Assembly (NCBI GenBank): GCA_017311315.1
Contig: CM029610.1
Span: 11,670,728 to 11,734,727 of the forward strand
Source: Dendrocalamus latiflorus
Lineage: Eukaryota > Streptophyta > Magnoliopsida > Poales > Poaceae
Direction: 5' to 3'
Length of the DNA: 64,000 nucleotides
The translations under genes were made by a program, and so were the position numbers. This document shows positions 36,422-47,939 of this stretch, in pieces. Below the pieces are notes generated by a model. That model searched no databases, was not told the origin of the DNA, and worked only from the letters and a program-made list of their open reading frames with translations. Each line of letters begins with the position of its first letter. Within the stretch, counting starts at the first letter, position 1.

Positions 36422-38440
36422 CCCTCTTCAGCTTGAACACCCACTTAAGGGTGATCGCGTGGTGACCACGAGGGAGGTCAGCGAGCTCCCAGGTGCGATT
36501 CTTCTCAATCGCATCCATCTCCAACCGCATCGCGGCGCGCCATGCCGCGTCTCTCTCGGCCTCTGCAAGTGACCGAGGCTCGCCGTCGTCACATGCAAGA
36601 TGCAACTGCGCCTCGAAGTCGCGCTGCGCCACAGGCAGCTTGCCGAGGATGTTGTCCATGGTACGGTAGCGCAGAGGCTCGTCGTCGTGGTAGGCGTCGA
36701 CGCGGTCCTCGTCGTGAGACAGCGGAGTAGCGAACTCCACCATGCACTGCTCGTCGTGGACCGAAGCTGTTGGGGCCGATCTCGGTGGTGTGGCCGCCGG
36801 TGCAGGAGAGTGGTGAGCCGGTGCGGGAGAGCGTGGAGTGGCCGGTGGTGAAGAGTGGGGCGTAGCCGGTGCCGAAGGTGGTGGAGCACTCGCCGGAGCT
36901 GGTGGCGAGCAAGGTGTCGAGGTGGACGAGCTCGGTGAAGACGAGCTGCTAGCTCCCCCGGCTCTCTCAAAGTGGACGTAGTCGACAACAAAGTCCCTGA
37001 GAGTCGAAGTCGAACCGTCGTCCACCGCCTTGTCCCACGTCCAGCCTCGCCCTTCGTCGAACACAACGTCACGCGAGATGCGGACGCGCTGTGACAGGGT
37101 CGAGGATGCGGTAGGCCTTCGAGCCCTCCGCGTAGCCGATGAACACTCCCGGAGTGCTCCTGTCGTCGAGCTTACCGATGTGGCCAAGCTCCTTGGCGAA
37201 CGCGAGGGAGCCGAAGACCCGCAAGTGGGAGACCGTCGGCTTGCGCCCATGCCAAGCCTCGTACGGCGTCCTGCCGTCGAGCGCCTTGGTAGGCGAGCGG
37301 TTGAGGATGTAGACGGCCGTCACCACCGCCTCTCCCCAGAAGATAGCCGGCATCCCCCTCTGCTTGAGGAGGGCCCGAGCCATCCCCACAACCGTCTGGT
37401 TGCGCCGCTCGACGACGCCGTTCTGCTGCGGGCTGTACGGCGCGGAGTAGTGGCGCTGAATGCCCTCATCAGCGCAGTACGACGCGAATTCAGCCGCCGT
37501 GAATTCGCCGCCGTTGTCTGTGCGCAGCGTGCGGCCGCACTCCGCCTCCGCAGCAGCCTGCGTGCGCCTGATGGCGTCCACAGCCTCTCCCTTGCTGCCG
37601 AGGACCATCACCCACATGTAGCGGGAGAGGTCGTCGACGAGCAGCAGGAAGTAGCGTCGTCCTCCCGGTGTGGCCGGTGTCACCGGGCCACACAAGTCCC
37701 CGTGCACGAGCTCGAGCCTCTCCTTGGCTCGGAAACTCGCCCGCTGGGGAAAGGGGAATCGCCTCTGCTTCGTCAACACGCAAACGTCGCAGAACTGCTC
37801 CACATGGTCAAGGCACGGCAGGCCTCGCACCATTTCCGTGGCACTGAGCCGCTTCAGGGCCTCGAAGTGAAGGTGCCCAAAGCGCTCGTGCCACTGCCAC
37901 GCCTCGTCGTCCCGACGAGCAGCGAGACAGAGGGGTTGTGCCACCTACACGTGAAGAGTGTAGAGTCGATTTGCGCCTCTGGTTACCTTGGCAAGAAGGT
38001 GGCGGCGAAGATCCCAATCCGCAGCACCCCGTGCTCGATCTCGACACGCGAGCCGTTCTCATCCAGCTGTCCCAAGCTGATGATGGAGTTCCGCAGATCG
38101 GGGATGTAGTAGACGCCGGTGAGCAGCCTGTGCTCACCAGACACGGTGGTGAAGATGACGGAGCCGACGCCCTTGATTTCCACGCCGGAGGCGTCCCCAA
38201 ACTTGACGGAGCCTCGGACGCTAGAGTCAAACTCGGCGAAGAACTCCCGTCGACCGGTCATGTGATGGGTGGCGCCGGTGTCGAGGCACCACCCGTCAGT
38301 CTTGTCGTTGCCGGAACCGTAGCCGAGGGCGTGTGCTTTTGGCTCGTCAAGGTGGAGGAGAGCCACTGCGGCCGGTGCCGCTGGGGGTAGTTCAATGCTC
38401 GCATGAGCAATGAACAGAGCCGGCTGCTCCTCCTCCTCCG
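36422..38440 (-). pseudogene. Copia protease-integrase region
   Basis: Minus-strand protease (WCLDTGATHHMTG at about 38277-38300), integrase zinc finger and core (DLCGPVTP, LRTDNGGEFTAAEFASYC, SPQQNGVVERRNQ at 37400-37700) open over 291 codons at 37069-37944. The Pro/Ser-rich linker (APASAPPPSAPATPHSS) and the RT N-terminus follow. Frame changes near 37960, 37950 (stop before MAQPLC) and 37100 separate the parts. Confidence 0.8.
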
Positions 38441-39800
38441 CCTACGCGACGTGGGCCTGGCCGCATCGTGGCTGTCGACAATCCCTGGCCCAATGACCAA
38501 GCTTGCCGCAGTTGTGGCAAGAGTTGTCTCGTGCCGGCTTTTGCTTGCCAGCGGCGCCGCCCTGGGCGCCTCCACGGTCATCACCCTCGGCATGTCCTCG
38601 CGCCCCTGCCTGGGCGTCTTTGCGCGGCTTGCTGCGCTTGCCACGCTTGCGGTCGCCTGTCGTGGAAGAAGGCTCCCCCTTCTTCCTGTCACCTTGGCCG
38701 GCAGCCCACTGCTCCCGAGTGAGGAGGAGCTTCCCGCCAATGGTGACGGGTCCCGAGAGGCGCTGTGGCTCATCGTTGTCAACGACCTTGAGGCGACCCA
38801 TCACCTCCTCGATCGTCATCGTGGAGAGGTCCAGCAGAGACTCGATCGAGCGGGCCATCTGCTTGTACTTCTCGGGGACGCAGCGGAAGAGCTTTTCCAC
38901 AGCTCTCTCGCCGTAGGTGTCGTCGCCGAACTGCACCAACTTGTGCAACAGAGTGTTGAGACGGAGAGCAAAGTCATCAACGTCCTCACCTGGCTTGAAG
39001 GCTTCAAGCCAGGTGCTCCCACTCCTTGCGTAGTGCCTGCAATGTAGACTTGCGGGCGCGGTCGCTGCCGATGCGTGCTGCAGCGATGGCGTCCCAAGCC
39101 TCTTTGGCAGTCCGCTTGTTGGTAAGCGAGAACTGCATCTCGGGCGGGACTGCAGCGATGAGAGCATCCAGCGCCCGTCGATCTTGGTCGTAGTCGACGT
39201 CGCCGTACCAGACTGCATCCCACATATGCCGCACCTGGAGCTTCACCCTCATCACCGCAGCCCACTCGACGTAGTTGGTCTTGGTGAGGGTAGGCCACCC
39301 GCCGCCGGGGCCGACGTCCCTGACGACAGCCTGGTACTCGTGGTGACCACGGTACCGAACCGGGGAGGGAGAGCCGCGTCGCCTGTGAAGGCCGCGCTCT
39401 CCGTCGACCCGTACGCCGCCGCCGTGCGCGCCTCCTCCAGGAGCGTTGCGCCTGTCTGGGCTGCCACCGCGCTCGTGGGCGTGCGCGGCTGCCCACTGCG
39501 CCGCTCGCCCTCGCGCTGCCTCCCTCTCCAGCGGCTCAAGATCCGCGTCGGCGCTGTCATCAGCAGAGATGGAGCTGCTGTTGCTACCGCGCAGAACCTT
39601 GACCTCCGCTGCTGCCGCACGCGCTGCATCTGCCGCCGCCGCCGCTTCCACCTTCGCTCTGGCTGCTGCCAGCTCCGCCGCTGCCAGCCTTGACGCCCTT
39701 TCCGCCGCCGCAGCGGTCTCCGCCGCCGCTCGCTCGCGCTGCTCTGCCGCGGCGAGCTCGGCCGTCTGCTAACGCCGCGTGCTCGAGGCGACCGAGCGCT
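38441..39800 (-). pseudogene. Copia gag, minus arm
   Basis: The minus strand shows the Ala-rich N-terminal coiled coil, the gag core and the knuckle CHNCGKLGHWARDC (about 38480-38520). An in-frame stop (TAA at about 39770, in CGGCGTTAGCAG) and a 7-nt insertion at 39001 break it. It retains the 14 nt missing from the plus arm (EKLFRCVPEKYKQM). Confidence 0.75.
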
Positions 39801-39922
39801 GAGACTGCCCTGCGGACATGGCGCGCTACTGGGGGCTGTTGCGTGGAGAGAGGGCTGCTTCTGACGAGCTGCTGCCCGTCTCCGGTGAGGAGTGAGCGGG
39901 GACAGCCGGAGCTGCTGCTACT

Positions 39923-40013
39923 AGAGCGGAGGTGGAAGCGGCGGCGGCGGCAGATGCAGCGCGTGCGGCAGCAGCGGAGGTCAAGAATCTGCGCGGTAGC
40001 AACAGCAGCTCCA
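39923..40013 (+). pseudogene. Short plus-strand copia gag scrap
   Basis: It repeats 29711-29803 of the plus arm (AGCGGAGGTGGAAGCGGCGG and onward), and so is inverted relative to 39570-39662 just upstream. The tandem array resumes immediately after it, at 40014. Confidence 0.85.
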
Positions 40014-40680
40014 TACCAACCTGAGGAGCGTATGCGTGCACGGGGGCATCCGCGTCTTGTTTATACTCCGTGGAGTGCGTGAGACTATCGACCACGTCTT
40101 ATTTATACTCCGGAGAGTACGCGTAGGGATAATGCCTATGCGTGCGCGGGGGCATCCGCGTCTTATTTATACTCAGTAGAGTGCGCAGGGACAACATCCG
40201 CGACTTATTTATACTCCGTAGAGTGCGTACGGAGGCGGACCTCGGCGCTACGTCTTATTTAGAGTCCGTAGACTGCGCGCGGAGGTGAGCCTTCGCGCGT
40301 TGCGAGCGGTGAGGTTGCGTGCGGAGGCGAACCTCAACGCTACGTCTTATTTATACTCCGTAGAGTGCGTGCGGAGGCGGACCTCGGCGCTACGTCTTAT
40401 TGCTACGTCTTATTTAGAGTCCGTAGACTGCGCGCGAAGGCAAGCCTCCGCGCGTTGCGGGCGGTGAGGTTGCGTGCGGAGGCGGACCTCAACGCTACAT
40501 CTTATTTATACTCCGTAGACTGCGCGCGGAAGCCTCCGCGCGTTGCGGGCGGTGAAGTTGCGTGTGGAGACGGACCTCAACGCTACGTCTTATTTATACT
40601 CCGTAGAGTGCGTGCGGAGGTGGACCTCGGCGTTACGTCTTATTTAGAGTCCGTAGACTGCGCGCGGAGGCGTCCCCCCA
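40014..40680. repeat. Array of TATTTATACTCCGTAGAGTGCG-type units
   Basis: Irregular units of about 50-100 bp, each with CTTATTTATACTCCGTAGA or a variant, followed by GTGCGTGCGGAGGCGGACCTC. It continues the array left of the copia palindrome. Open frames are repeat products. Confidence 0.8.
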
Positions 40681-40990
40681 GCATCTTGGTTTATACTCAT
40701 GCCCGCGTTTTTCACGGAGAGCGCGCGCGAACGCGTGTCTTTATTTATACTCATGCCCGTGTTGTTCACAAAGAGTGCGCGCGCGAACGCGTGTCTTTAT
40801 TTATACTCATGCCCGTGTTGTTCACAGAGAGTGCGCGCGCGAACGCGTGTCTTTATTTATACTCATGCCCGTGTTTTTCACGGAGAGTGCGCGCGCAAAC
40901 GCGTGTCTTTATTTATACTCATGTCCGTGTTGTTCACGGAGAGTGCGCGCGCGAACGCGTGTCTTTATTTATACTCATGGAGAGTGCGCG
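40681..40990. repeat. 57-bp tandem repeat, about five units
   Basis: Units begin near 40693, 40747, 40804, 40859, 40913 and 40970 with TATACTCATGCCCGTGTTGT. The common spacing of about 57 bp keeps reading frames open through the array, giving artificial peptides with 19-residue periodicity. Confidence 0.85.
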
Positions 40991-41001
40991 CGAAGGTAAT
41001 A

Positions 41002-42860
41002 TTACCTTCGCGCGCTTTTTGCAGGAAACAAGACATTTTTTTGCAAACGGCGAACTTTATTAACTTCCCGTTTGCGCGGGTGAGTGATTACAAAAGGTGG
41101 GATATTGACCACTGACCGTTTAAGGACGGGAACGGCCACAGCTGTCGTTGCCCGGCGATGAGGCGGGGCACGGCGAGAGCCTCCGGTGCCCGGCGGGGTG
41201 CTTCCCGGGGCCGCTAAGGATCTGCGAACCTGCACACCCAACCTAGGTGTTTCGGCGAGCCTCGTGGTGCGGACCTCTGGTACCGAGCTCTATGCGCCGA
41301 GCCATATCCTGGTCGCCGTGGACGGTGATGATGGCCCGCAGTCCGGGGAGCTTCATACACAGGAAGCCGTGGTGTGGGACTGCCCCGAGAGAGTTTAAGG
41401 TTGGCCGCCCCATTATAGCGTTGTATGGGTACGAAATGTCGACGACGTCGAAGGTGGCATCCTCACTCCTCACATTGTCTCCCGGTCGAAGGAGACTTGG
41501 AGACATATCTGGCCCAAGGCTCGCAGGGGTTGCCCTCCGAAGCCCTGCAATGGGATGCTCGAAGGGCCCAATCGACTCGGGGGATCCCCATCTGATCGAA
41601 GGCCGTTGCGAACAAGATGTTCACGGAACTTTCTCCGTCGACCAGGACGCGCCTGACCTCACATCCTGCGATGACGACCTGGATGACCAGGGGATCTTGG
41701 TGGGGGAATTCCACGCCCTTGGCGTCAGCGGGCGTGAAGGTGATTTCGTGTTGCGCCCACTCCGGCGGCGCCTGCGCTGGGTACGCCGCGACATGGTGCA
41801 GCCTCCTCGCATAGGCCTTTCGCTGTAGCGCCGAGGCGAACTCCAACGAAGAGCCCCCGGAGATGACGTTTATGACCCTGCGCTGGGCTCCTTCCAGGGC
41901 TTGTAATTGCAGGAGGCCCTCCCGAGGTTGCTGCACGTGGGCCTAAATCCGCAGGGGGCTTTCCTGGGTTGTATTCCTTAGTCTTGGGGGTGTTGGACGT
42001 GAGCCACGACGGGCGCGGGGTTTCTGTCTCGGGCGACGCTCTGCCTGAGCGCTGCGATGGTGACACACGCACGCGTGTCGTGGCTGCCCCGACCGTGGAC
42101 TTCGCACCACTGCCCTTGGTGCTGGTCGTTGTAGTCTTCGCGGGCTTTGTCGTCACGACCCCGCCCGCGACCCCGTCCTCGGCCACGGCGACCTCTGCCG
42201 CCACGACCAGCAGGGGCGTTATCTTCGGAGCCACCCTCGATGTCGAAGACGTAGCGAGGTTTCCGGGATTTGCGTTGGTTGCGCTTGGGCCTGTCGCTTG
42301 ACGAGTCTTTGTGCTGGGCATCCTTGCGCTCGGAGGCGTCCTTCGATGGCTCAGATCGGTTTTCGTGCGTTGTATTCGGTCATCGGTCCCGGGCGGAGGC
42401 CTTGTATTGCTGCATTGATGACGGTTGTTTCATTGACGTCTTTGACCTGGCAGCGTACCTTCGCGAAGCGCTTGAAGTAATCTCGAAGCCTCTCCGAAGG
42501 TTTTTTGCTTGACTGCGAAGAGCTGGTCCGCGTCGACACGCTCGACGTAGTTTCCCTGGAAGTTGTTGTAGTGTCGATCGCGGATCTGCTCCCACGCATA
42601 GATGGAATATGGCTCGATGGTGAAGAACCAAGAGAGCGCCACCCCCTGCAACGCGAGGGGGAGTCCCTTCGCCTTCGTGGTGTCATCCCCATCAGCGGCT
42701 TCGATGGCGGTTTCATACACGCGCACGAATTCTCGTGGGTCCGTGTCACCTTTGTATGCCTCGATGACACTCGGGAACTTGAAGTATTCCGGCCATGTCG
42801 CCTACTGCAGGCCCGCCAAGAGCGGGGACTCCGGGTCCACACGCCGTAACGGGACATAGC
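41002..42860 (-). pseudogene. Ty3/gypsy gag-protease fragment
   Basis: Minus strand from 42860: gag core (FVRVYETAIEAADGDD, PLALQGVALSWFFTIEP, RNFQGNYVERVD-like), basic linker, protease region (VLVDGESSVNILFATAFDQ at about 41610-41670) and YPYNAIMGRPTLNSLG at about 41400. It is homologous to 18236-19780. The protease motif reads VDGESS, where the sister copy has VDRGNSAD. Frames break near 42480, 42320 and 41500. RT and integrase are absent; TATACTC arrays follow instead. Confidence 0.7.
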
Positions 42861-42964
42861 TGGACGTGGGGGCGTCGCGGCTATCCGCCCTCTCCGGTGT
42901 GGGCTCCGATGCGACCATCGGTGGGGCCTGTTGGCTCCGGGCCTCTTGTATATCTTGCGACTAG

Positions 42965-43335
42965 ACTACACCGACAAAATCATCTCCGCCCAACAACACA
43001 AAAGATCACAGGCCGCAGGGACGGAGGGGGCCAAATGGCTCGGCGACATGGCTTCGGCCCGTGAAGCCCTTCACCATGAGAGGCTCCTATTATAGGGGTG
43101 GCCTCCACCTAAGCCCATCCGGCCTGCTAAAGGGGTGTAAAGCCCAAAATGGGATGTGTGTAATCACATAGATACCCCTATGGAGGGCACATGAGTGTAA
43201 GGATAGGATTGTAAAATACACTTTATGGAAATATATATACAGGCCCTAGACATAAGGAAGAGGGGTCAGCATTGTTCATCCATCATCTCCACTATACTAC
43301 TCTCTCACTTTACTGTTTGGTCAATAGCCACAACA
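42965..43335. repeat. LTR-like block, inverted copy of 22783-23150
   Basis: Ends CCACAACA at 43335. Contains AATATATATACAGG (about 43228-43241), a TATA-like box on the plus strand, and shares long words with the complement of 22783-23150. Its orientation relative to the adjacent gag is the same as in the left copy. Confidence 0.5.
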
Positions 43336-44816
43336 GAGCCCCCGTTCATCACCGCCATGTGGGCAAGCGGAGGGAGGTTATAAGGATTTCCCCCTTTCCC
43401 TCCTTCGAGGATGAAAGCTCTATGCGCCCGGGTCAGTGGCCACTTGAATTGAAGCGGTGTTGGGAGCGATGAGATGTGCCGAGGGCCATTGCAGTCATGT
43501 AGTCCACCACTTGTCTTGTAGTCACCTCCACATTACCTTGTAGTTAGTGGCGTCAAGCACCCCAAGGGTAATGGTTGGAAAGGGGCTTTGATGGCAAATC
43601 AAGCTTCTTGCCCTTGGCCAAGCCCCGCGTCGGCTGGTGCGAGGGAAGTGGATATGCCTAGTAGCCCTGGGACACGCAAGACATTGTTTGTCCTGGGGTG
43701 AATGGCCCTAATCTCCGAAGATGGCATGCGCCTCGGGCTCCTTAAGAGAGCGGATGAGTCATGCATCTGATTATTCACCTAAGAAGAGGGCTTTAATTGC
43801 ATTGGCTACTCATGCATCTGATCTCAAAGAGGCCGAGCAGCTAAGACATCTGGCATCACCTGCTAGAAAGGAGTAGTATTCTCAATAGATAGTCGCAAGT
43901 CAAAGAAGCCTCTTTTAAGTTATATCATAATTCTCATCAGCCAAGCCTCCTCTTGGTGTTTCTTTGCAGCTATTGCCCTGCGCGGAGGTGCCCCAGACTC
44001 CACCTCTGGACTCCACACGGAAACACCCTGGACTCCACCTCTAGAATCCATTTGTGTGGGGGGGGCTCGATGGATTCGCCTCGACGAGCCCCAACACACC
44101 TCAACAGCTTGGCCTCGACGTAGTTCAACTCAGCTTCAATGGCTTTTGCCTCGGCCAAACTTTGCTTCGCCTCGACAATGCCTCCTCAACCAAGGGCTCC
44201 CTCTAGATTGACTGATTCACCTGGGCGGCCCCCAACACGTCTCGATGGCCTGGCCTCTGCGTGGTTCGACTCGGCCTCGGTCGAGCTTCGCTTCGACGGT
44301 GTCTTTGCAACTAGGGTCTCCGTGCTACCTCGGACCCATGACCACGTGGGACCGATGGCACCCATCGAAGGATCTACCCGAGTTAAGTCCCCAAGTCAAC
44401 CTTGGACATTGGGCGAGATACGCAAGGCGGGCTCGAGGCCAACCCTCGGTAAGGTACGGAGGCCGACCTCGGAGGGGCCCGAGGCCAACCCCGAGCGAGG
44501 TACGCGAGGCCAACCATGGAAGGGTTAGGGCCAACCCTAGAAGGGTCCGAGGCCAACCCCGAGCGAGGTACGCGAGGCCAACTGCGAAGTCTTGGACGTG
44601 GGGGAGCCCATGCGGGGTAAATGACGTAGATACCCCTAGGAGTAAGCTAGACCCTAAGGGTAACCTTTTAACTTTGCATGCCCGTCGCTCCCTTATAAAT
44701 AGGACCTCTTATAATGGGAGAAGGGAGGGCCATTTTGTAACCCTAGAACACTCATATTGAATACCGACGACATGGTTGTGTACTTCTCCTTGAGTCCCTT
44801 TATATCCTCTATGGTC
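43336..44816 (+). repeat. Probable gypsy LTR remnant with 68-bp repeat
   Basis: No coding sequence. 44481-44514 and 44549-44582 are the same 34-bp word (GAGGCCAACCCCGAGCGAGG and onward), spaced 68 bp. A TTATAAATAGG box at 44693 followed by CATTTTGTAACCCTAG resembles the U3/R part of a grass gypsy LTR. Ends were not found. Confidence 0.4.
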
Positions 44817-44824
44817 TCCACATC

Positions 44825-45336
44825 TAAGGCTGTAAAAAAAGCTCGAGGCTCACGAACTATTCAAGTTCGGTTCGTTTTAGGCTTGATTCGAACTCGACTC
44901 GAACTTTAAACGAGCTGAACTCGAGCTTGATCCCGAGCTCGCGAGCTTTACCGAGTCGAGCCTCAATTCGAGCTTAAATAGTGATACATATTAACTCTTA
45001 CTGAGCTTACTCGAACCGAACTCGAGCTCGAACTTTTCTTATTGTTGAAAATCAATGTATATTTAAATTATTTTGACTGTTATCGAGCTTACTAGAGCCG
45101 AGTTCGAATTTAAAATTTTCTTATTATTGAAAAATAGTGCATAATAAATTATTTTAATTGCTGTCGAGTTTCAACGAGCCGAACTTGAGCCTACTCGAGC
45201 TTAGGCCAAGCCGAGCTTGAGCCCAAGTTCAAGCTCAGATCCCAACCTGAGCTCAGTTCGAGCTCGGCTCGAGCTTTCTACCGAGCTCGAGCCTGGAAGG
45301 CCAAGCTCGCTCGAGCTCAGCTCGTTTACAGCCCTA
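44825..45336. mobile_element. hAT-like MITE rich in GAGCTCGAG
   Basis: The 512-bp element begins TAAGGCTGTAAA and ends TTTACAGCCCTA. It is flanked by an exact 8-bp target duplication, TCCACATC (44817-44824, 45337-45344). Inside, CGAGCTCGAG words repeat on both strands, more densely near the ends. The 8-bp duplication and short terminal repeats fit the hAT superfamily. No transposase. Confidence 0.85.
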
Positions 45337-45901
45337 TCCACATCCGACCGAATGTGCCTCTAAGTTTACTGTCCAGATTTATGTTTTAACCACAACATGT
45401 TTTATACAATAGAATATATTCCACACGCCTTGTAAGCAAATTCTAGTTCAATACCCAAAAAAATCATGTGCTCTGAACCTTATCGACCCTGCTATTGGTT
45501 AAAAGGCACCGCTGTACATGAAGCAAATACTGAACCCACTCCCACCATTATCCTAGATTCCCACGCACACAATCGAAACACAAGCATGGAGACATTATTC
45601 ATCCAAAATGCATTCGCCAGTTTGCTATTTAACCCTGAAAATGTAGAATTTGCAATACATGAAACAAAAAGGCGCTAGGCATATTACCAAAATTGCAAGG
45701 TTGAATCTGCAATCTCCCGGTTGAATCTGCAATCTCCCAATCTTCACTAGGGGAAACCATGCACCTGTACAAGAGTGTCCCCCAGGATCAGAATATACAG
45801 AAATAAGGCAAACTGCAGTACGGGATCATTTAAGGCCATGAAACAGAAATGATGTACCGTACCATGTTGCTTGATCTTTGAAGGCAGAAGTACATCATCA
45901 G

Positions 45902-47710
45902 CTAATGATTCACTGCCACTTCTGCAAGTAAAGCATGAACCTGCGAAAGCTTAACAATTATCAGCTTGCGTTAAAAAAAATTGGGAACCCATGACAAAAA
46001 AAAAAGGTGGTTTGGAGATGAGTAAAAGGAGTATATGTCAATTTAGCTTGTAGCTTTCAGTAAGGCTCATTTTCTGCCTTTCTGCTAATGTATAAGAGCA
46101 TGCTAGAGGTAACAGATTAGCAGTTCAAGTATAATTAAATAGTGAGCTATCCTATTGGCATCCATCTTTACAATATGTCTATCGTTCATTTCAACATATT
46201 AGCAAGACAGCAGATAGAAGATTAATGTTGCAAAATTAACTAAACTACAAAGATGAAAATGCTTCAGAGCAAATACAGGGCAGAATGAACATAGGCGAAA
46301 GCATAAAAGCGAGTTCTACCATCACTAATACACATCCAAGATAACAAATTTGCAAAACAACGGAACACAGATCAACAGGGCCAGAGGAACGTAACACATC
46401 TGACAAACAAGTAAAACCACTAGACCAGCAATAACCTTTATCACCTCTGCTGGCTAATGCTGCTACAGAGACAAGTTCCATGAGAAAAATTCCTCAAATC
46501 AATAGCACTAGCAGGTAGCAGCATGCATAAACATCCGCAAGATGTAATTAGTGAGGTTGGATTAGCCAAAAATGTATGCCACTCTAATAGGACAGTCGCT
46601 ATCCAATTTTGACATCCTACGGAGAAATGAACCATTAAACTACAAGAATCCAGCCAAGAAATTACTAACTATCACCTCTAAATCATCCAAAACCAAAAAG
46701 CTCACAAGAAAAAAACTTTTAACCGTAAAGGAACAGAGAGACGTACACATGGGCACGAACTTGGGAGGCCAGTAGAAACACCGAACCGCCAGGAAGATGT
46801 TATCTTGGGGGAACTCGTGATTCCTCATCCTTGCCACCCACGAGGCAGCACCATTTCGCTTCCTACCCCGCCGCTGCTCCTCTTCCACCATCCCCATCCG
46901 CAGGCGACGCCGGAGGAAGCGGAGGAGGAGGGGACCATGGGGGAAGGACGGCTTGCGGTCGCATCCGCCAGCGCGCGTGTTCCGCCGACGCTAACTCCAG
47001 CGCGACTGCGACGGCCGGCCAAGTGCGGCCGCTTCCCCCGTTCTTGTCGTTGCCGTCGCTGCCGAGGGAGAGCAAGGGCTTGTGGTTGCTGCCGGAAGCG
47101 TGCGTGCGTCGCCTACGCTCACTCCACCTCGGCTGAAACGGCAGTCCTCATCCAGACCACCGCTTCCCCAGTACTTGCCGAGGGAGAGGGAGGCCTTGCG
47201 GTAGCGTACTCCGCCGCCACCGAAACCACTGCGTCCGGTCGGCGCGTGCAGCCGCTCGCCGCTCCCCTTCCTCCGCCTTCTGGCTGCCACGGGGACGTAG
47301 GTCACTCACGGCGAAGGAAGCGGAGAAGGCATTAGGGAGAGACGCCGCTCCACCTCCTCCCAACCTCTAGTCTTCAGCCACCACCGTCTCCGACGATCAC
47401 AAGGGCGTAGGAGACGGAGTCCGAAGCGACGGAGGAGGGGATCTGAGAGAGGTAGAGAGACTAGGTGCCTCAGATCCCTCCCGCCTCTGTAGGTACTCCT
47501 CGACGCCGCTGATGTAGGGTGATTGCTCGCCGCCGCCACCGCTCCACAGAGCCTCCACGGCCGCCGCAGCCGCCTCGTGCCCTCGTCGGAGGAATTGGAT
47601 TGTGAGAAGAGAAGGGAACAGGGGAGAGGAGACGGGGAGAAGACTCAGAAGAGGAGTAGGTTTCAATTGAGGGGTTCTGTGTAAAATAGGTGGAGAGCAA
47701 GGTTTTATAC
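45902..47710 (-). CDS. Possible small spliced gene, unrecognised
   Basis: On the minus strand a TATA box (GTATAAAAC, about 47702-47710) precedes a GC-rich leader. A possible ATG at 46897 opens MGMVEEEQRRGRKRNG, then FLAVRCFYWPPKFVPMC, with a donor-like GTACGT at 46746. A good acceptor (AAGCTTTCGCAG) at about 45941 leads to a terminal exon 45902-45940 encoding VHALLAEVAVNH and a stop. The interior 45945-46740 looks intronic. The model is weak: codon bias is not compelling and no family was recognised. Confidence 0.22.
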
Positions 47711-47939
47711 GTCTACTCATTGGTCTTTTCCGACCGTTGGATGCAAGCCACACCACTCCGCAGGGTCACGTTTTCATTTTCTAGCCGTTATGGGGGGCTC
47801 GTTCCAATTTGTATCCGTTGCAGGGGGGTTAATTCTGGATTACTATTCGTTGCAACTAGAACATCGGGCGCGCTTCACGCACCTTGCCATGACTTCAATT
47901 GCAGAAATTAATTCACACTTCATTCAGAGAAAATTGATA

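Larger units (their letters stand above)
34806..39922 (-). mobile_element. Ty1/copia element, minus arm of the palindrome
   Basis: Reads on the minus strand from 39922 (leader, no 5' LTR or primer-binding site) through gag and pol to a stop at 35048-35050, then a partial LTR (35039 down to 34806, ending CTTAGCATATGC). It is almost the complement of 29443-34492 and differs by small indels, several of exactly three bases. The LTR is cut within a few bases of the point at which the plus-arm LTR is cut. Confidence 0.9.

Noticed and set aside
37030..38390. Long plus-strand frames across the minus copia arm
   Set aside because: Antisense shadows of integrase and protease in GC-rich sequence; the minus strand carries the recognisable motifs.
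46805..47335. 176-codon plus-strand frame
   Set aside because: Arg/Ala/Pro-rich translation of a GC-rich leader that looks like the 5' region of a minus-strand transcription unit.
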